From contig JAKSRM010000003.1 of assembly GCA_024403615.1 (NCBI GenBank), positions 97,973 through 161,972 of the forward strand: a DNA stretch of 64,000 bases, given 5' to 3'. Numbering within the stretch: the first letter of the stretch is position 1; each line of letters opens with the position of its first letter. Source of the stretch: Lachnospiraceae bacterium (lineage in GTDB: Bacteria; Bacillota; Clostridia; Lachnospirales; Lachnospiraceae). The notes under the pieces are model-generated. The model searched no databases. It was not told the origin of the DNA and saw only the letters and a list, made by a program, of their open reading frames with translations. The position numbers were made by a program, and so were the translations under genes. Positions 52,246-61,746 of the stretch are shown here, piece by piece.

Positions 52246-54682
52246 TTTCCAGTGCCTCCTTCCTTTCATAATAATGCTTACGCGTTTGAGTATAAAAGCA
52301 CGCGTTATCATACTGTTTTATTATTCCATCATTCTGAGTGTAGGCATTTCCAAGACAGAAATTACACAAATGTTTATCATTACATTTTTCGCACCCTTGA
52401 ATCATGTTCCATTTTATGTTTCGTATTTTCTTTAATTCCTCAGAATAATTCCAAATATGGCTGATTCTTTCTTCTCTAACATTTCCTATTGATATAGGTA
52501 AAGAATTACATGTGTAGATATCACCATAAGGATTAATTGTTATACCATGATCTCCTGCCCCACATATTCTTCCATCTTCTGAGTATTCTTGTAAATCACT
52601 ATGGCCTTCTGAGCACTTCACGACAATATGTTTCTTTTCCAAATCATATACGTTGAATAGCTTTTCCTGATTATAACAGCAAAACTGAAGTGTCGATGAA
52701 TCTCCATCATTTTTTGAGAAAACCTCTGTTGATATTTGTATAGTTGTGCCTAGTTCTTCTGCAAACGAAAGAACACCATCCACATCTTCCATATTTTGAT
52801 TTGTTACCGTAAATTTAATATTTGTCGGCAACCCCAATAAAATGCATTTTTTAATAACACTAATGGTTTTTTCGAAAGAGCCTTTTACCTGTGTAAAAGC
52901 GTCGTGAATTTCTGCCCTATGTGAATGTATTGAAAAATGAATAGTTTTAGGGTGCAGTGCTTTTATCGTCAATAAATCGCTATCGCTAAGAGCTATTCCA
53001 TTTGTAAAAATGTTAAATGCAAAACCTTTACAGTATGTATATTTAAGAATTTCAAAGATATCTTTTCTAACAAATGGATCTCCTCCTGTAAATGTCAATT
53101 CCAATACATTCATCTCATAGAGTTGATCAATAATATTCTTTATTTCCTCGGTAGAAAGTTCATCCTTATCATCAGTACAGCAGTAACAATATTTACACTT
53201 TTCGTTGCACCTATACGTCAATTCAAATGCACAATTAGTGAGCTCTTCTGATTTATAAAATGCCCCCTTGGACAAAAGAATTGCAGGAGTAAAATCAGCA
53301 ACTAGTTCGTTGTTTTTTATCAATATCTCTTCTTCAACCAGTATTTTAATCATCCCTTTTATGCTTAAAAGGTTACTGGCATTTATTCCTTTGAAATCTT
53401 TTTTTATTGTTTCAATCAAGTCATTAACTCTACGATAATCATCCTTAAAGAAATCTAAGATATAACCAATAGATCCTACAAAATTATAGGTTTTTGATTT
53501 ATCAGTTTTTAGGAGTATCACTTTATTATTACGTTTCCTATACACTACATCAGAAGCTACTTTCAACTTTAAATTTTTGTAATTATCTATAACTGGAATT
53601 TGGAAACTATTATTTAAATTTTTAGAAATCTGTTTTTTCTTCAGGTTCCTTTGTGCCTCTTGCGAAAAAACATACTTCCTCTTTTCTTCAGCGCTAAATG
53701 ATATTATTGCAAACATTTCTTTAGTAAATGGACAAATTAAGTTATTGTTTATTAAAACGGCTTTATTCACAAAGACGTAACATCCGTCCAAAATATCAAT
53801 CAAATCATTCCGACTTGTTTTTCCAACAACAGAATAACTAAACTCAAAATCTACATGGGTAAGATAAAAAATCCTCCTCCCACAAAGCGTATCGCTCAAA
53901 GTTAATTTATGATTAATATTTTTAATATCAATTTTCTCTGGCCAAGATTCATAATTATTAGATGGTAATTCCTTTCTTAACGCATAAATACACCCATCTA
54001 TATCATAATTTTCACTGGCAAAAGCTTTAGCTGTTTCATAGTTTGAAGAAAAATCCAGCATTGGGCTTAGAGAAGCATACTGTTGGTAAAATGAATATTT
54101 ACTCTCTCTGGAATCTTTATCTGTTTCTTCCCCTTTTGGAAAAATGGTTTTATATTTTTCATTAAGCCCAGTACTATCATATACATTCTCAATTTCGTCA
54201 TAATCAATTAAATTACCCAAATCATATAAATCATTTTTTCTGTACATACTTGGTGTTAAGGAATATAAAATATCTTTCTCTCCACGAAATACAAAGGCTT
54301 TCTCATTTTCTTGAGATTTAAAAGACTTCTCACTAATTAATGGTTTATAAAAAAGATTGAAATTAAGAAGATAAAGGCTTATGTGCATTAAAACTAATAA
54401 TTCCTTCTCCTCTATTTTTTTTCTAATTCCATTGTCTAAATAAGAAATGTAATCCGTTAGCCCTTTATAGCGTTCCAACAAATCATTCTCACTGCCAATC
54501 TCTAGTAATTCTTTAAATTTTTGACTATTTATTGAGATTGCGTGGATAAATTCTTCTGTATTTATGTTACTGTTTTCAAAGGTAATATTTTCAAATTCAA
54601 ATATTTCTCTTTGTTCTTGAATAATTTCGTTAAAATCTTTTTTTAATAGCAACAAATATTGTTCCAAATTAGCAATGTCCAT
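52235..54682 (-). CDS. FRG-RRE-radical SAM-SPASM fusion protein
   Basis: 815 aa. Residues about 120-300 form an FRG domain (FVFRGEKD at 131-138, LSPMLDFSSNYETAKAFA). About 365-460 is a PqqD-like RiPP recognition element (VASDVVYRKRNNKVILL, INASNLLSIKGMIKILVEEEILI). The radical SAM domain starts with C492, C496 and C499 (CNEKCKYC) and TGGDP. The SPASM region has CGAGDHG, DIYTCNSLPISIGN and CEKCNDKHLCNFCLGN, with enough cysteines for auxiliary 4Fe-4S clusters. It is very AT-rich compared with the chromosome. Such enzymes modify ribosomal peptides; the FRG part is unusual here and its role is unknown. The start has AGGAG. Confidence 0.9.
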   Translation of the reverse strand: MDIANLEQYLLLLKKDFNEIIQEQREIFEFENITFENSNINTEEFIHAISINSQKFKELLEIGSENDLLERYKGLTDYISYLDNGIRKKIEEKELLVLMHISLYLLNFNLFYKPLISEKSFKSQENEKAFVFRGEKDILYSLTPSMYRKNDLYDLGNLIDYDEIENVYDSTGLNEKYKTIFPKGEETDKDSRESKYSFYQQYASLSPMLDFSSNYETAKAFASENYDIDGCIYALRKELPSNNYESWPEKIDIKNINHKLTLSDTLCGRRIFYLTHVDFEFSYSVVGKTSRNDLIDILDGCYVFVNKAVLINNNLICPFTKEMFAIISFSAEEKRKYVFSQEAQRNLKKKQISKNLNNSFQIPVIDNYKNLKLKVASDVVYRKRNNKVILLKTDKSKTYNFVGSIGYILDFFKDDYRRVNDLIETIKKDFKGINASNLLSIKGMIKILVEEEILIKNNELVADFTPAILLSKGAFYKSEELTNCAFELTYRCNEKCKYCYCCTDDKDELSTEEIKNIIDQLYEMNVLELTFTGGDPFVRKDIFEILKYTYCKGFAFNIFTNGIALSDSDLLTIKALHPKTIHFSIHSHRAEIHDAFTQVKGSFEKTISVIKKCILLGLPTNIKFTVTNQNMEDVDGVLSFAEELGTTIQISTEVFSKNDGDSSTLQFCCYNQEKLFNVYDLEKKHIVVKCSEGHSDLQEYSEDGRICGAGDHGITINPYGDIYTCNSLPISIGNVREERISHIWNYSEELKKIRNIKWNMIQGCEKCNDKHLCNFCLGNAYTQNDGIIKQYDNACFYTQTRKHYYERKEALENDI

Positions 54683-54751
54683 TTAAGCATCTCCTAATAT
54701 TTCTTTTAGTCAAAAAGTTTACCTTTTGAAGAATATCCTTAAAAACCTTTT

Positions 54752-54781
54752 GTTATATTATTTAGATAGCAAAATCGTAAA
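54752..54781 (-). promoter_or_regulatory. Weaker promoter facing the radical SAM gene in the present orientation
   Basis: On the minus strand TTTACG (54781-54776), an 18-bp spacer and TATAAC (54757-54752). It would start transcription about 60 nt before the radical SAM start codon and read through the left recombination site. Confidence 0.4.
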
Positions 54782-54818
54782 TATCATTTAAAATATGCCT
54801 CTGAAACATCGAATTTTA

Positions 54819-54847
54819 TTGATTTTTCACTATTGGAATGGTATAAT
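54819..54847 (+). promoter_or_regulatory. Stronger promoter inside the invertible segment, facing away from the radical SAM gene
   Basis: TTGATT (54819-54824), a 17-bp spacer and TATAAT (54842-54847) with a TGG extension before the -10. In the present orientation it points into the 3' end of the recombinase gene (antisense). After inversion it would point at the radical SAM gene. Confidence 0.7.
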
Positions 54848-54892
54848 TTTTTTCGAAAAATAAACTGTCAAAAGGTAAACCTTTTGACGGTT

Positions 54893-55552
<660 letters not shown>

Positions 55553-55683
55553 TTATTTTCTATTTTTCATTTCCAGATATGATATTTTGAACACAAAATT
55601 CATTTTGTTAACCGTACTTACCTCCGAACATATGTGCCTTTTAACCCAGTTTTTTTTGCCTGCTCTGAAAGAGCCTTCCGTCT

Positions 55684-55905
55684 TTATTCACTGTATGGAG
55701 GTAACAGTCTTATGGACACACGGCTTTTATCGACTGAATAGGTTTCACTTCCATCCGTACTGAATCTTATTTTTTTGCATAATTCCGGATATCTCGTTGC
55801 AAAGGCGGCCAATCTACGTTTCAGACTGCTGTTATAAGTAAAGATTTCATAGGCAGAATCCCCTTCGCTGGTAATCAGGATTGTTTCTTTCTCAATCTTT
55901 TTCAT
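55684..55905 (-). CDS. Small conserved element-associated protein
   Basis: 73 aa from the Met at 55905, behind AAAGGAGG. An in-frame ATG at 55995 also has a good site (GGGAGGTGA) and would add 30 residues; the choice is uncertain. ETILITSEGDSAYEIFTYNSSLKRRLAAFATRYPELCKKIRFSTDG is familiar from small proteins in many Bacillota integrative elements, of unknown function. It lies upstream of the recombinase on the same strand. Confidence 0.7.
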   Translation of the reverse strand: MKKIEKETILITSEGDSAYEIFTYNSSLKRRLAAFATRYPELCKKIRFSTDGSETYSVDKSRVSIRLLPPYSE

Positions 55906-56201
55906 AGAAAACCTCCTTTCGTAAAAGATTTCATTTGTCCCCGACACCCCAGGAAAGAACTGGGAACTCTCCGGCCGCATCTGGCTGATGCTCATAGGAC
56001 TCTCACCTCCCCGCCTTCATTGTGGCCGGGCCGCGAATTACGGAAGTATCATTGTCCTGCATATGTATCATGGCAATAAGGCTATGCCGTCTACCCTATT
56101 GGGGATCTTCATTTTTGTCGCTCGCTTTTCATAAAGGTCATGGCGATGAAATCCCCTCGTGCTCCACATATGCAGATATAAACCGGGAGCTGCATATTCA
56201 G

Positions 56202-56237
56202 TTTTCAATATCCGATTTCCCTATCGGATATTGAAAA
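56202..56237. other. Perfect 15-bp hairpin in a 500-bp gap
   Basis: TTTTCAATATCCGAT (56202-56216) and ATCGGATATTGAAAA (56223-56237) form a perfect stem with a 6-nt loop. The gap 55906-56409 otherwise shows no gene. No T run follows, so this is not a plain terminator; it may be a replication or single-strand origin, or a protein site. Confidence 0.55.
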
Positions 56238-56341
56238 TCTATCATAAAAAGATGCCTCATCCCGTATATCCAAAAGGTTGTATAAGTCCGCAATTCCCGG
56301 TAATTTCCACGCTTTTGGATATTTATTACTCCATACTAATC

Positions 56342-56393
56342 TTTACATTTCTCACAAAAGTGCTATAATAAAACAAACATATGTTTGTTTTAT
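56342..56393 (+). promoter_or_regulatory. Promoter and 26-bp palindromic operator of the XRE gene
   Basis: TTTACA (56342-56347), a 16-bp spacer and TATAAT (56364-56369). Overlapping the -10 and running downstream is a perfect 26-bp palindrome centred at 56380/56381, half-site ATAAAACAAACAT. A repressor bound there would block the promoter, so the XRE protein encoded 17 bp on is probably autoregulated. Confidence 0.8.
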
Positions 56394-56409
56394 TTTTGAT
56401 GAAGGACAA

Positions 56410-57225
56410 ATGCAGGTAAAATTATCTATTCAGGAAAAATTAAAAGATTTAAGAGTTGAAAAGAGACTGACGCTTGAAGAATTGTCAAAAGCGATTGGCA
56501 TTTCTTCATCTGCTCTCAATAATTATGAAAATGATGATTACAAGGACATCAGCCATTACAGCATCGTTGCTCTTGCTAAATTCTATAATGTATCAACAGA
56601 CTATCTGTTAGGCCTTACCGAAAATAGATATCAGCAGCTTACACCAATAGAGGAACTGCATCTGGATGATGCAGCTATTGAAAAACTGAAATCCAGACGT
56701 TTTAATAACAGGTTGTTCAGCGAAATGATATGTAATCCAGCCTTTGATGACCTTATGTCTGACGCTGAGATTTATGTTGATGGCATTGCAAGCATGCAGA
56801 TTCAGAACTTAAATACATTCGTTGACCATGCAAGAAATGAAATCATTAGAAAATACAATCCTGCTGACAATGATCACGAAATAAAGACACTTGAAGCTTC
56901 ACACATAAGCGAAAAAGAATATTTTACTAGTCGGATTCACGAAGATATAGATAAACTATTTTTAGATATAAAAGAAAATCATAAAAATGATTCTGCAAGC
57001 GGATCTACTACTCCGATTGCACAAGAAATAACAAAAGACATGGAAGAAATGTCACAATTTCACGGAAGTCCAGAAGAAAAACAAATTATTCTGTTCTGCC
57101 GCAGACTTGGCATAAACTACAGTAAACTCTCCCAAGAAGAGTTTAAGACAATGATAGAGATTTTCAAGAAGTCTCCGCTGATGAAATCGCCTATTAATCA
57201 GCGGGGAAAGAAAAAGCATAAATAA
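56410..57225 (+). CDS. XRE-family transcriptional regulator
   Basis: 271 aa from the Met at 56410, behind GAAGGACAA; the frame is open further upstream through the operator and is not used. The N-terminal HTH is about residues 5-65 (IQEKLKDLRVEKRLTLEELSKAIGISSSALNNYEN, FYNVSTDYLLGLTENR). The C-terminal 190 residues are helical with no recognised domain. It is first in a three-gene run with the zinc-ribbon/deoxyribosyltransferase-like and DUF3800 genes and probably represses that run through the palindrome. Confidence 0.9.
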   Translation: MQVKLSIQEKLKDLRVEKRLTLEELSKAIGISSSALNNYENDDYKDISHYSIVALAKFYNVSTDYLLGLTENRYQQLTPIEELHLDDAAIEKLKSRRFNNRLFSEMICNPAFDDLMSDAEIYVDGIASMQIQNLNTFVDHARNEIIRKYNPADNDHEIKTLEASHISEKEYFTSRIHEDIDKLFLDIKENHKNDSASGSTTPIAQEITKDMEEMSQFHGSPEEKQIILFCRRLGINYSKLSQEEFKTMIEIFKKSPLMKSPINQRGKKKHK

Positions 57226-57246
57226 AACAAGCAAAGGAGATCCAAT

Positions 57247-58188
57247 ATGTCTGAATGTCCATTATGCGGAAGAAATGCCCAAATACAATTCAATGGCCCT
57301 CTAAATCAAAACTCTACAGTTAAATGTGATAACTGCGGTATGTATAGACTAACTGATGTTACCGAAGATAAATTGTATTCATTTCCTCATAAGCACATTA
57401 TTTCAGGATATACAAAAGAAAACTGGAATAAGAAAAATATCGTGTATATTAAGAGTGACGATCTTGATAGTATTGTAAATAGTCCTATAGTTCCAAAATC
57501 CATTGAGGACAAACTTATTAAACTCATATCATGGATGTATCGAAAATCAGAATACTACGGACAACAAATAGAGATACCGTCTGAGCCTGCAATAGCATAT
57601 GCAAAAAATGAAGAAGAATTGATTGCTCTGATTCATTTTGCTGTGGATTACGGTTTGGTCGAGAATATAGGAAAAAACCTCAATCCTTTTGATTCATCTT
57701 ATACGCTAACTCTTAAAGGCTATAAGAACTGTGAACTCATTAATATAAAAGATGATACTTCAAATTCTGCCTTTATAGCTATGTGGTTTTCTTCTGAAAT
57801 GAAAAATGTCTACGATGAAGCCATAAAACCGGCTATTGAAAATCCAGAATGTGGTTATAAGGCTTTCAGGGTGGACAACTATGAACACAACAATGATATT
57901 ACAGACGAAATAATAGCCGGAATAAACAGATCACATTTTGTTGTCGCTGATATGACCGGATATCGTGGAGGTGTATATTACGAGGCCGGATATGCCAGAG
58001 GATTAGGAAAACCCGTCATATACACATGCCGAAAAGATTGGTTTGATGGAGAACTGGCACCAGATGGAACAACAATCAAAGAAAAAATACATTTTGACAT
58101 TAATCATCTGAATGTTATTGTCTGGGAAAACCCGGAAGAATTAAAAGAAAAACTAATTTCCAGAATCAAAGCAACCATCAACCATTAA
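57247..58188 (+). CDS. Zinc-ribbon protein with nucleoside 2-deoxyribosyltransferase/TIR-like domain
   Basis: 313 aa. An N-terminal zinc ribbon has C4-x2-C7 and C27-x2-C30 (CPLCGRN, CDNCGMY). A helical region follows to about residue 170. The C-terminal domain has SAFIAMWFSSEMKNVYDEAIKPAIE, VDNYEHNNDITDEIIAGINRSHFVVADMTGYRGGVYYEAGYARGLGKPVI, the pattern of nucleoside deoxyribosyltransferase-like and TIR-like (NADase) proteins, with the Glu of YYEAGYA as likely catalytic residue. Such domains act in several anti-phage systems. The start has AAGGAG and lies 21 bp after the XRE stop. Confidence 0.82.
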   Translation: MSECPLCGRNAQIQFNGPLNQNSTVKCDNCGMYRLTDVTEDKLYSFPHKHIISGYTKENWNKKNIVYIKSDDLDSIVNSPIVPKSIEDKLIKLISWMYRKSEYYGQQIEIPSEPAIAYAKNEEELIALIHFAVDYGLVENIGKNLNPFDSSYTLTLKGYKNCELINIKDDTSNSAFIAMWFSSEMKNVYDEAIKPAIENPECGYKAFRVDNYEHNNDITDEIIAGINRSHFVVADMTGYRGGVYYEAGYARGLGKPVIYTCRKDWFDGELAPDGTTIKEKIHFDINHLNVIVWENPEELKEKLISRIKATINH

Positions 58189-58279
58189 TTATCATATTAA
58201 TATAAAATAGGCACTTATAATCACTTTCCACCCGTTCATAAAATACAACCACATCGTACATTAAAAAAGAAATATCCCT

Positions 58280-58855
58280 ATGATTTTATACGTAGATGAA
58301 ACTGAAAACGATGAATACTTTATTGTAACTGGACTGCTAATTGCTTCCAAAGAAACCGCTATGTCCGCTTATAAACATTTCAAGAAAAAGATAGAAAATA
58401 TACCTATCTCAAGCAACGATAAAATGAAGGTTTTCACTGAGTTCAAAGCCACTCTTTTAGACAGAAAGTATCAGAGAATAAAAGTCAGGATGCTGGAGGA
58501 GCTTAATGATTTAAACCATTTAATAATATATTCATGCTATGTAAAAAAGGGAGTTGGCTTTCCTCAAGCATTTAAAGAAGATACTTACATTACACTTCTT
58601 GCTAAAATCGTTTCATCAATTGAAGAAGATATAAGTATTGTTTTTGACACTTTTAATAAGCGGGATTTTGAAGAAAAAATCGTTGACCGAATTTCAAGTT
58701 ATAACCATGTACAGGCCATAATGTCCAGAGATTCTCAAAAAGAACCTGGCTTGCAATTTGTTGACAATCTTTGCAGTATTATGCGAATGCACAAATCCGG
58801 ATCAGATGAAAATAATTTTTATTCTCTTATAGAAAATTGTGTCCGGGAAGTTTGA
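58280..58855 (+). CDS. DUF3800 domain-containing protein
   Basis: 191 aa. MILYVDETENDEYFIVTGLLI is the first strand and acidic motif of DUF3800, a family with an RNase H-like fold. IVFDTFNKRDFEEKIVDRI and LQFVDNLCSIMRMHKSG hold further conserved acidic positions. Its role is unknown, but the fold suggests a nuclease. It lies 91 bp past the deoxyribosyltransferase-like gene, with no clear Shine-Dalgarno, and may have its own promoter or a leaderless start. The three genes XRE/NDT-like/DUF3800 look like a defence module. Confidence 0.8.
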   Translation: MILYVDETENDEYFIVTGLLIASKETAMSAYKHFKKKIENIPISSNDKMKVFTEFKATLLDRKYQRIKVRMLEELNDLNHLIIYSCYVKKGVGFPQAFKEDTYITLLAKIVSSIEEDISIVFDTFNKRDFEEKIVDRISSYNHVQAIMSRDSQKEPGLQFVDNLCSIMRMHKSGSDENNFYSLIENCVREV

Positions 58856-59068
58856 CTTTTGGCTATATTCATGTTATCTTATGCATATGAAAGGAATGAC
58901 CTCCTGGCGCTTTGTTAGCTGGGTGTACGGTAAACGTGGGATCATTTCTTTTTTGTTGCATAAAAAAACGAGCATCCGGCCTATGACCCAATGCTCAAAT
59001 AAAATCGTCAGTTTTTCTTCTTGTATCGTTGCAATCTTTCGTTATTTGCCTGTTTTTGCTTTCAGCAA

Positions 59069-59135
59069 CTCGTGTAAATCTCGTGTAAAAATCCATCTTG
59101 GCTTCAAAAAATCCCTTAAAATCAAGGTTTTTTGG
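59069..59135. other. attR of the mobile element
   Basis: CTCGTGTAAA and TCTCGTGTAAAA in tandem at 59069-59090, then the core CAAGGTTTTTTGG at 59123-59135. This mirrors attL, with arm repeats on the inner side of the core. The gap 58856-59153 has no credible gene. Confidence 0.62.
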
Positions 59136-59153
59136 TTCATGTTCAGATATTGC

Positions 59154-59181
59154 CGTGACAAACAAATAGGATTTTATTCAT
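59154..59181. repeat. Left 28-bp direct repeat of the island
   Basis: CGTG, then CAAATAGGATTTTATTCAT near its end; two mismatches to the copy at 62754. It lies 18 bp beyond the attR core of the larger element. Confidence 0.8.
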
Positions 59182-59273
59182 ACTTTTTTATCTCCTCTAA
59201 ATTTAGTGAAGTGCTTCAAAATGCCTTAATTTTCCGGAAATAATGTCAATTCAACAAGTTCAGTTTCACTTAC

Positions 59274-60770
59274 TTATATTTCTGTTTTTCTTTCAATCAT
59301 GTATAGCCAATACAACTGGAGCAACGCGTAATAATACATATCCTCTTGCGTATGTATTAGCTCTTGATCAATACTTACATTGCACCATTTTTCATCAATT
59401 GGAAATCCATCTCCAACCATTTGATAACTGCTAGTAATAATAAACTTGCAGACCCAGTATGTCAGCTCATTTTCCGAGCATCCTCCTAAATCACACAGAT
59501 GCCACAAATAATCCATAGGTGGTTCTACATAATGCTCTGGTTCTTCTTTTTTATACCAATAAAAATCTATAATATAGTTACATAAATTAGTTGGTCTATC
59601 TTTCAAAAAAGCTTGTGCCATTCCTCCGCTAAATGGTCTGTCAAATATTCTTGGATCAAAATCCACTATTTCATAACCTGAATATCTCTCATAAGCTCTG
59701 TGAAAATTCTTTGCTCCTTCATATAAAAATTCTTTTGTAGTAAGACCATCCTCATGAATTTGCGTATTATACCTATTAATACATTTCTCTTTCCACTTCT
59801 TATCAGCAAAATCTAAAATTGGAATCTCCTTTAATTCCATTATTTTTCTTCTGACCTTAGAATTAGAAAGTTTATAATCGGTATACATTTTTCTTACATC
59901 TCTATGTAAGGGATCAACATCATAAGCAATTTGACAAAGTGGAAGTAAATCCATCTCATCCTCATACTTGAGACAAAATCTCTTCGCTTCCATTAAGGTC
60001 TCCTCGTCAAAGTCCTCTGTTTCAACCGATGCTAATGAAACTATTTTTTTCTCTTCAACAGTCACCTTACTATCCGGTGTTCCAGTTTTCTTCGTCGAGT
60101 GAATTTCAAATGTAACCTTAACCGGAGCCAAAGCATTTCCAATGTCACTGCAAAACTTCCATTCAGATCGCTCACTGCATCTTGTGTACCATTTCAAAAA
60201 AGTGCTTTTACCTGATTCGCAATCAGGGTATTTATCAATTACATATTTTAGTACACTCCCTATGAACACAACAAAGTTAAATTCCCGAATATCTTTCAGT
60301 TCCTTCTTAGGAATAAAACTGCCATTCTCAACTTCAAATACCTCCTCTTCATCAATATAGTTATCATTCTGAAGGGTATCTACAATAGCACGAATTAACC
60401 ATTCACATTTTCCATCGTTTAGATATTTATTCTTGAAAGTAATAAGTCTGCTATATATTGATTCCTTTTCATTTGTCATACATGAAACGAAGGCATTTCT
60501 GATTCCCGGGTCCGTAAACGGAACATATGAGCCTTTACTACTGTCACAACACTTATACTGTGAAACACATTTTCTAATAGACCCTCCACTATAATCACCC
60601 ATATCTTCGCCTGTAACAACATAGACAAGGCCTTTATATACATCAACGTCTGACAAATTATCTGTCCCTGTCATTTGCCGATTTCTCATTTTCTTTCTTG
60701 GCTTTCTTGCCACAAGAAATAAATCAAATAATATTCCTCCACACAAGTGCGGAGCCTTATATCCATCCAT
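59274..60770 (-). CDS. Unknown 498-aa protein in the island
   Basis: 498 aa, soluble, AT-rich, no family recognised. The N-terminus has CGGILFDLFLVARKPRKKMRNRQMTGTDNLSDVDVYKGLVYVV, a patch of basic residues and a pattern seen in proteins of accessory islands. The middle is charged, with KVTVEEKK and Asp/Glu-rich helices. The C-terminus is Trp/Tyr-rich (PPMDYLWHLCDLGG, EDMYYYALLQLYWLYMIERK). There is no obvious nuclease or ATPase motif. It is on the opposite strand to the toxin cluster and has a GAGGGAAAAT start. A defence or regulatory role is possible only by location. Confidence 0.6.
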   Translation of the reverse strand: MDGYKAPHLCGGILFDLFLVARKPRKKMRNRQMTGTDNLSDVDVYKGLVYVVTGEDMGDYSGGSIRKCVSQYKCCDSSKGSYVPFTDPGIRNAFVSCMTNEKESIYSRLITFKNKYLNDGKCEWLIRAIVDTLQNDNYIDEEEVFEVENGSFIPKKELKDIREFNFVVFIGSVLKYVIDKYPDCESGKSTFLKWYTRCSERSEWKFCSDIGNALAPVKVTFEIHSTKKTGTPDSKVTVEEKKIVSLASVETEDFDEETLMEAKRFCLKYEDEMDLLPLCQIAYDVDPLHRDVRKMYTDYKLSNSKVRRKIMELKEIPILDFADKKWKEKCINRYNTQIHEDGLTTKEFLYEGAKNFHRAYERYSGYEIVDFDPRIFDRPFSGGMAQAFLKDRPTNLCNYIIDFYWYKKEEPEHYVEPPMDYLWHLCDLGGCSENELTYWVCKFIITSSYQMVGDGFPIDEKWCNVSIDQELIHTQEDMYYYALLQLYWLYMIERKTEI

Positions 60771-61011
60771 ATTTTCCCTCTTTTCTCAAAACAGTAACTC
60801 TATTCCACCTTATCTACAATTATCAATATTGACAGTAACCTTATCTACATCAGAGTGAAGCATAGAGATGCAGCCATTTTATTATTTGCATTTTTATATG
60901 AATGACACATCACTGACGAGTGATGTCCGGTATCATTCATAGCCAACTCATATCTTGTGATTTGCTACCGGAATGTAAATCACCTTTCATTATCGGAAAG
61001 GAGATTCTTTC

Positions 61012-61746
61012 ATGATTAATCACATTAATAACAATACACCTAGAGCAGGATGTCAAGATGTTTGGAATGCATTTATGTTAAAAGATGCAGAATTTATTTT
61101 AGGAAGTGATATCCCTATATGCAACTCCACCAAAGTTATCATTCCTCATGAACTTATATCTTACGAAGATGCAAAACACATATACAAAACAAAGTCAAAA
61201 AAAGAACCTGATTTCTTTGTAGATGCATTTGTTCATTTCTACATCGATGATCAGAAATTTGATGGCCCGCGCGATGGAATATGGAATAATCCGTACAAAG
61301 CTTTGGATATAATCCGTCATTTTGCCGGAGCAATAACTCCTGATTTTTCAACAAATGCAGATTTTCCAGATGCAATTAAACGTTACAACACATTTCGCAT
61401 GAGAGCTTTTGGTCACTGGCTTATTACCAACAACATTACTGTAATTAATAATGTTCGTTGGGGCACTATTGAAACATGGGATTATTGCTTTGATGGAATT
61501 CCATTAAACAGTATTATTTCTATCGGAACTGTTGCAAGCGGCCTACACAAGCTTGAAAATCGACCTCCATTCGAAGAAGGTCTGCGTAGACTTATCAAAG
61601 TAATAAAGCCCTCAACTATCATTGTATATGGTTCATCTAAATATTCAGTCTTTAATGAGCTTAAACAAACTGGAATAAATATCATCTCTTTTCCTAGCAA
61701 AACCAGTCTGGCTTTTAGCAGAAGAAAGGAGGTGAACTATGAGTAA
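61012..61746 (+). CDS. DUF4417 domain-containing protein
   Basis: 244 aa. VDAFVHFYIDDQKFDGPRDGIWNNPYKALDIIRHFAGAITPDFSTNADFPDAIKRYNTFRMRAFGHWL, WGTIETWDYCFDGIP and SIGTVASGLHK are the DUF4417 signature, a family common in phages and mobile elements of Bacillota, function unknown. The start has AAGGAG. Its stop overlaps the start of the GHH toxin by 8 bp, so the two are translationally linked. The upstream gap (60771-61011) holds small hairpins, for example ACATCACT / AGTGATGT near 60907-60926. Confidence 0.85.
   Translation: MINHINNNTPRAGCQDVWNAFMLKDAEFILGSDIPICNSTKVIIPHELISYEDAKHIYKTKSKKEPDFFVDAFVHFYIDDQKFDGPRDGIWNNPYKALDIIRHFAGAITPDFSTNADFPDAIKRYNTFRMRAFGHWLITNNITVINNVRWGTIETWDYCFDGIPLNSIISIGTVASGLHKLENRPPFEEGLRRLIKVIKPSTIIVYGSSKYSVFNELKQTGINIISFPSKTSLAFSRRKEVNYE

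Larger units (their letters stand above)
54709..54888. other. Putative invertible promoter segment with two hix-like recombination sites
   Basis: Two 22-bp palindromic sites lie in opposite orientation. The left site (54709-54730) has arms GTCAAAAAGT and ACCTTTTGAA around central TT. The right site (54867-54888) has arms GTCAAAAGGT and ACCTTTTGAC around central AA. The left matches the reverse complement of the right at 20 of 22 positions. Palindromic arms around a 2-bp crossover are the design of Hin/Gin sites. The 136 bp between hold a promoter on each strand. The right site abuts the 3' end of a serine recombinase gene. Alternatively the palindromes could be hairpin terminators. Confidence 0.7.

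Noticed and set aside
54867..54888. Right palindrome as only a terminator of the recombinase gene
   Set aside because: Kept as an alternative. A second copy in opposite orientation with matched arms and inverted central bases on the far side of a promoter fits recombination sites better, and the following T run is weak.
58839..59243. 134-codon plus-strand frame after DUF3800
   Set aside because: It crosses the attR repeats and has no domain, no Shine-Dalgarno and poor composition; probably non-coding.
59274..60770. Naming the 498-aa protein as a known defence component
   Set aside because: I see no ATPase, nuclease or other diagnostic motif; location alone is not enough.
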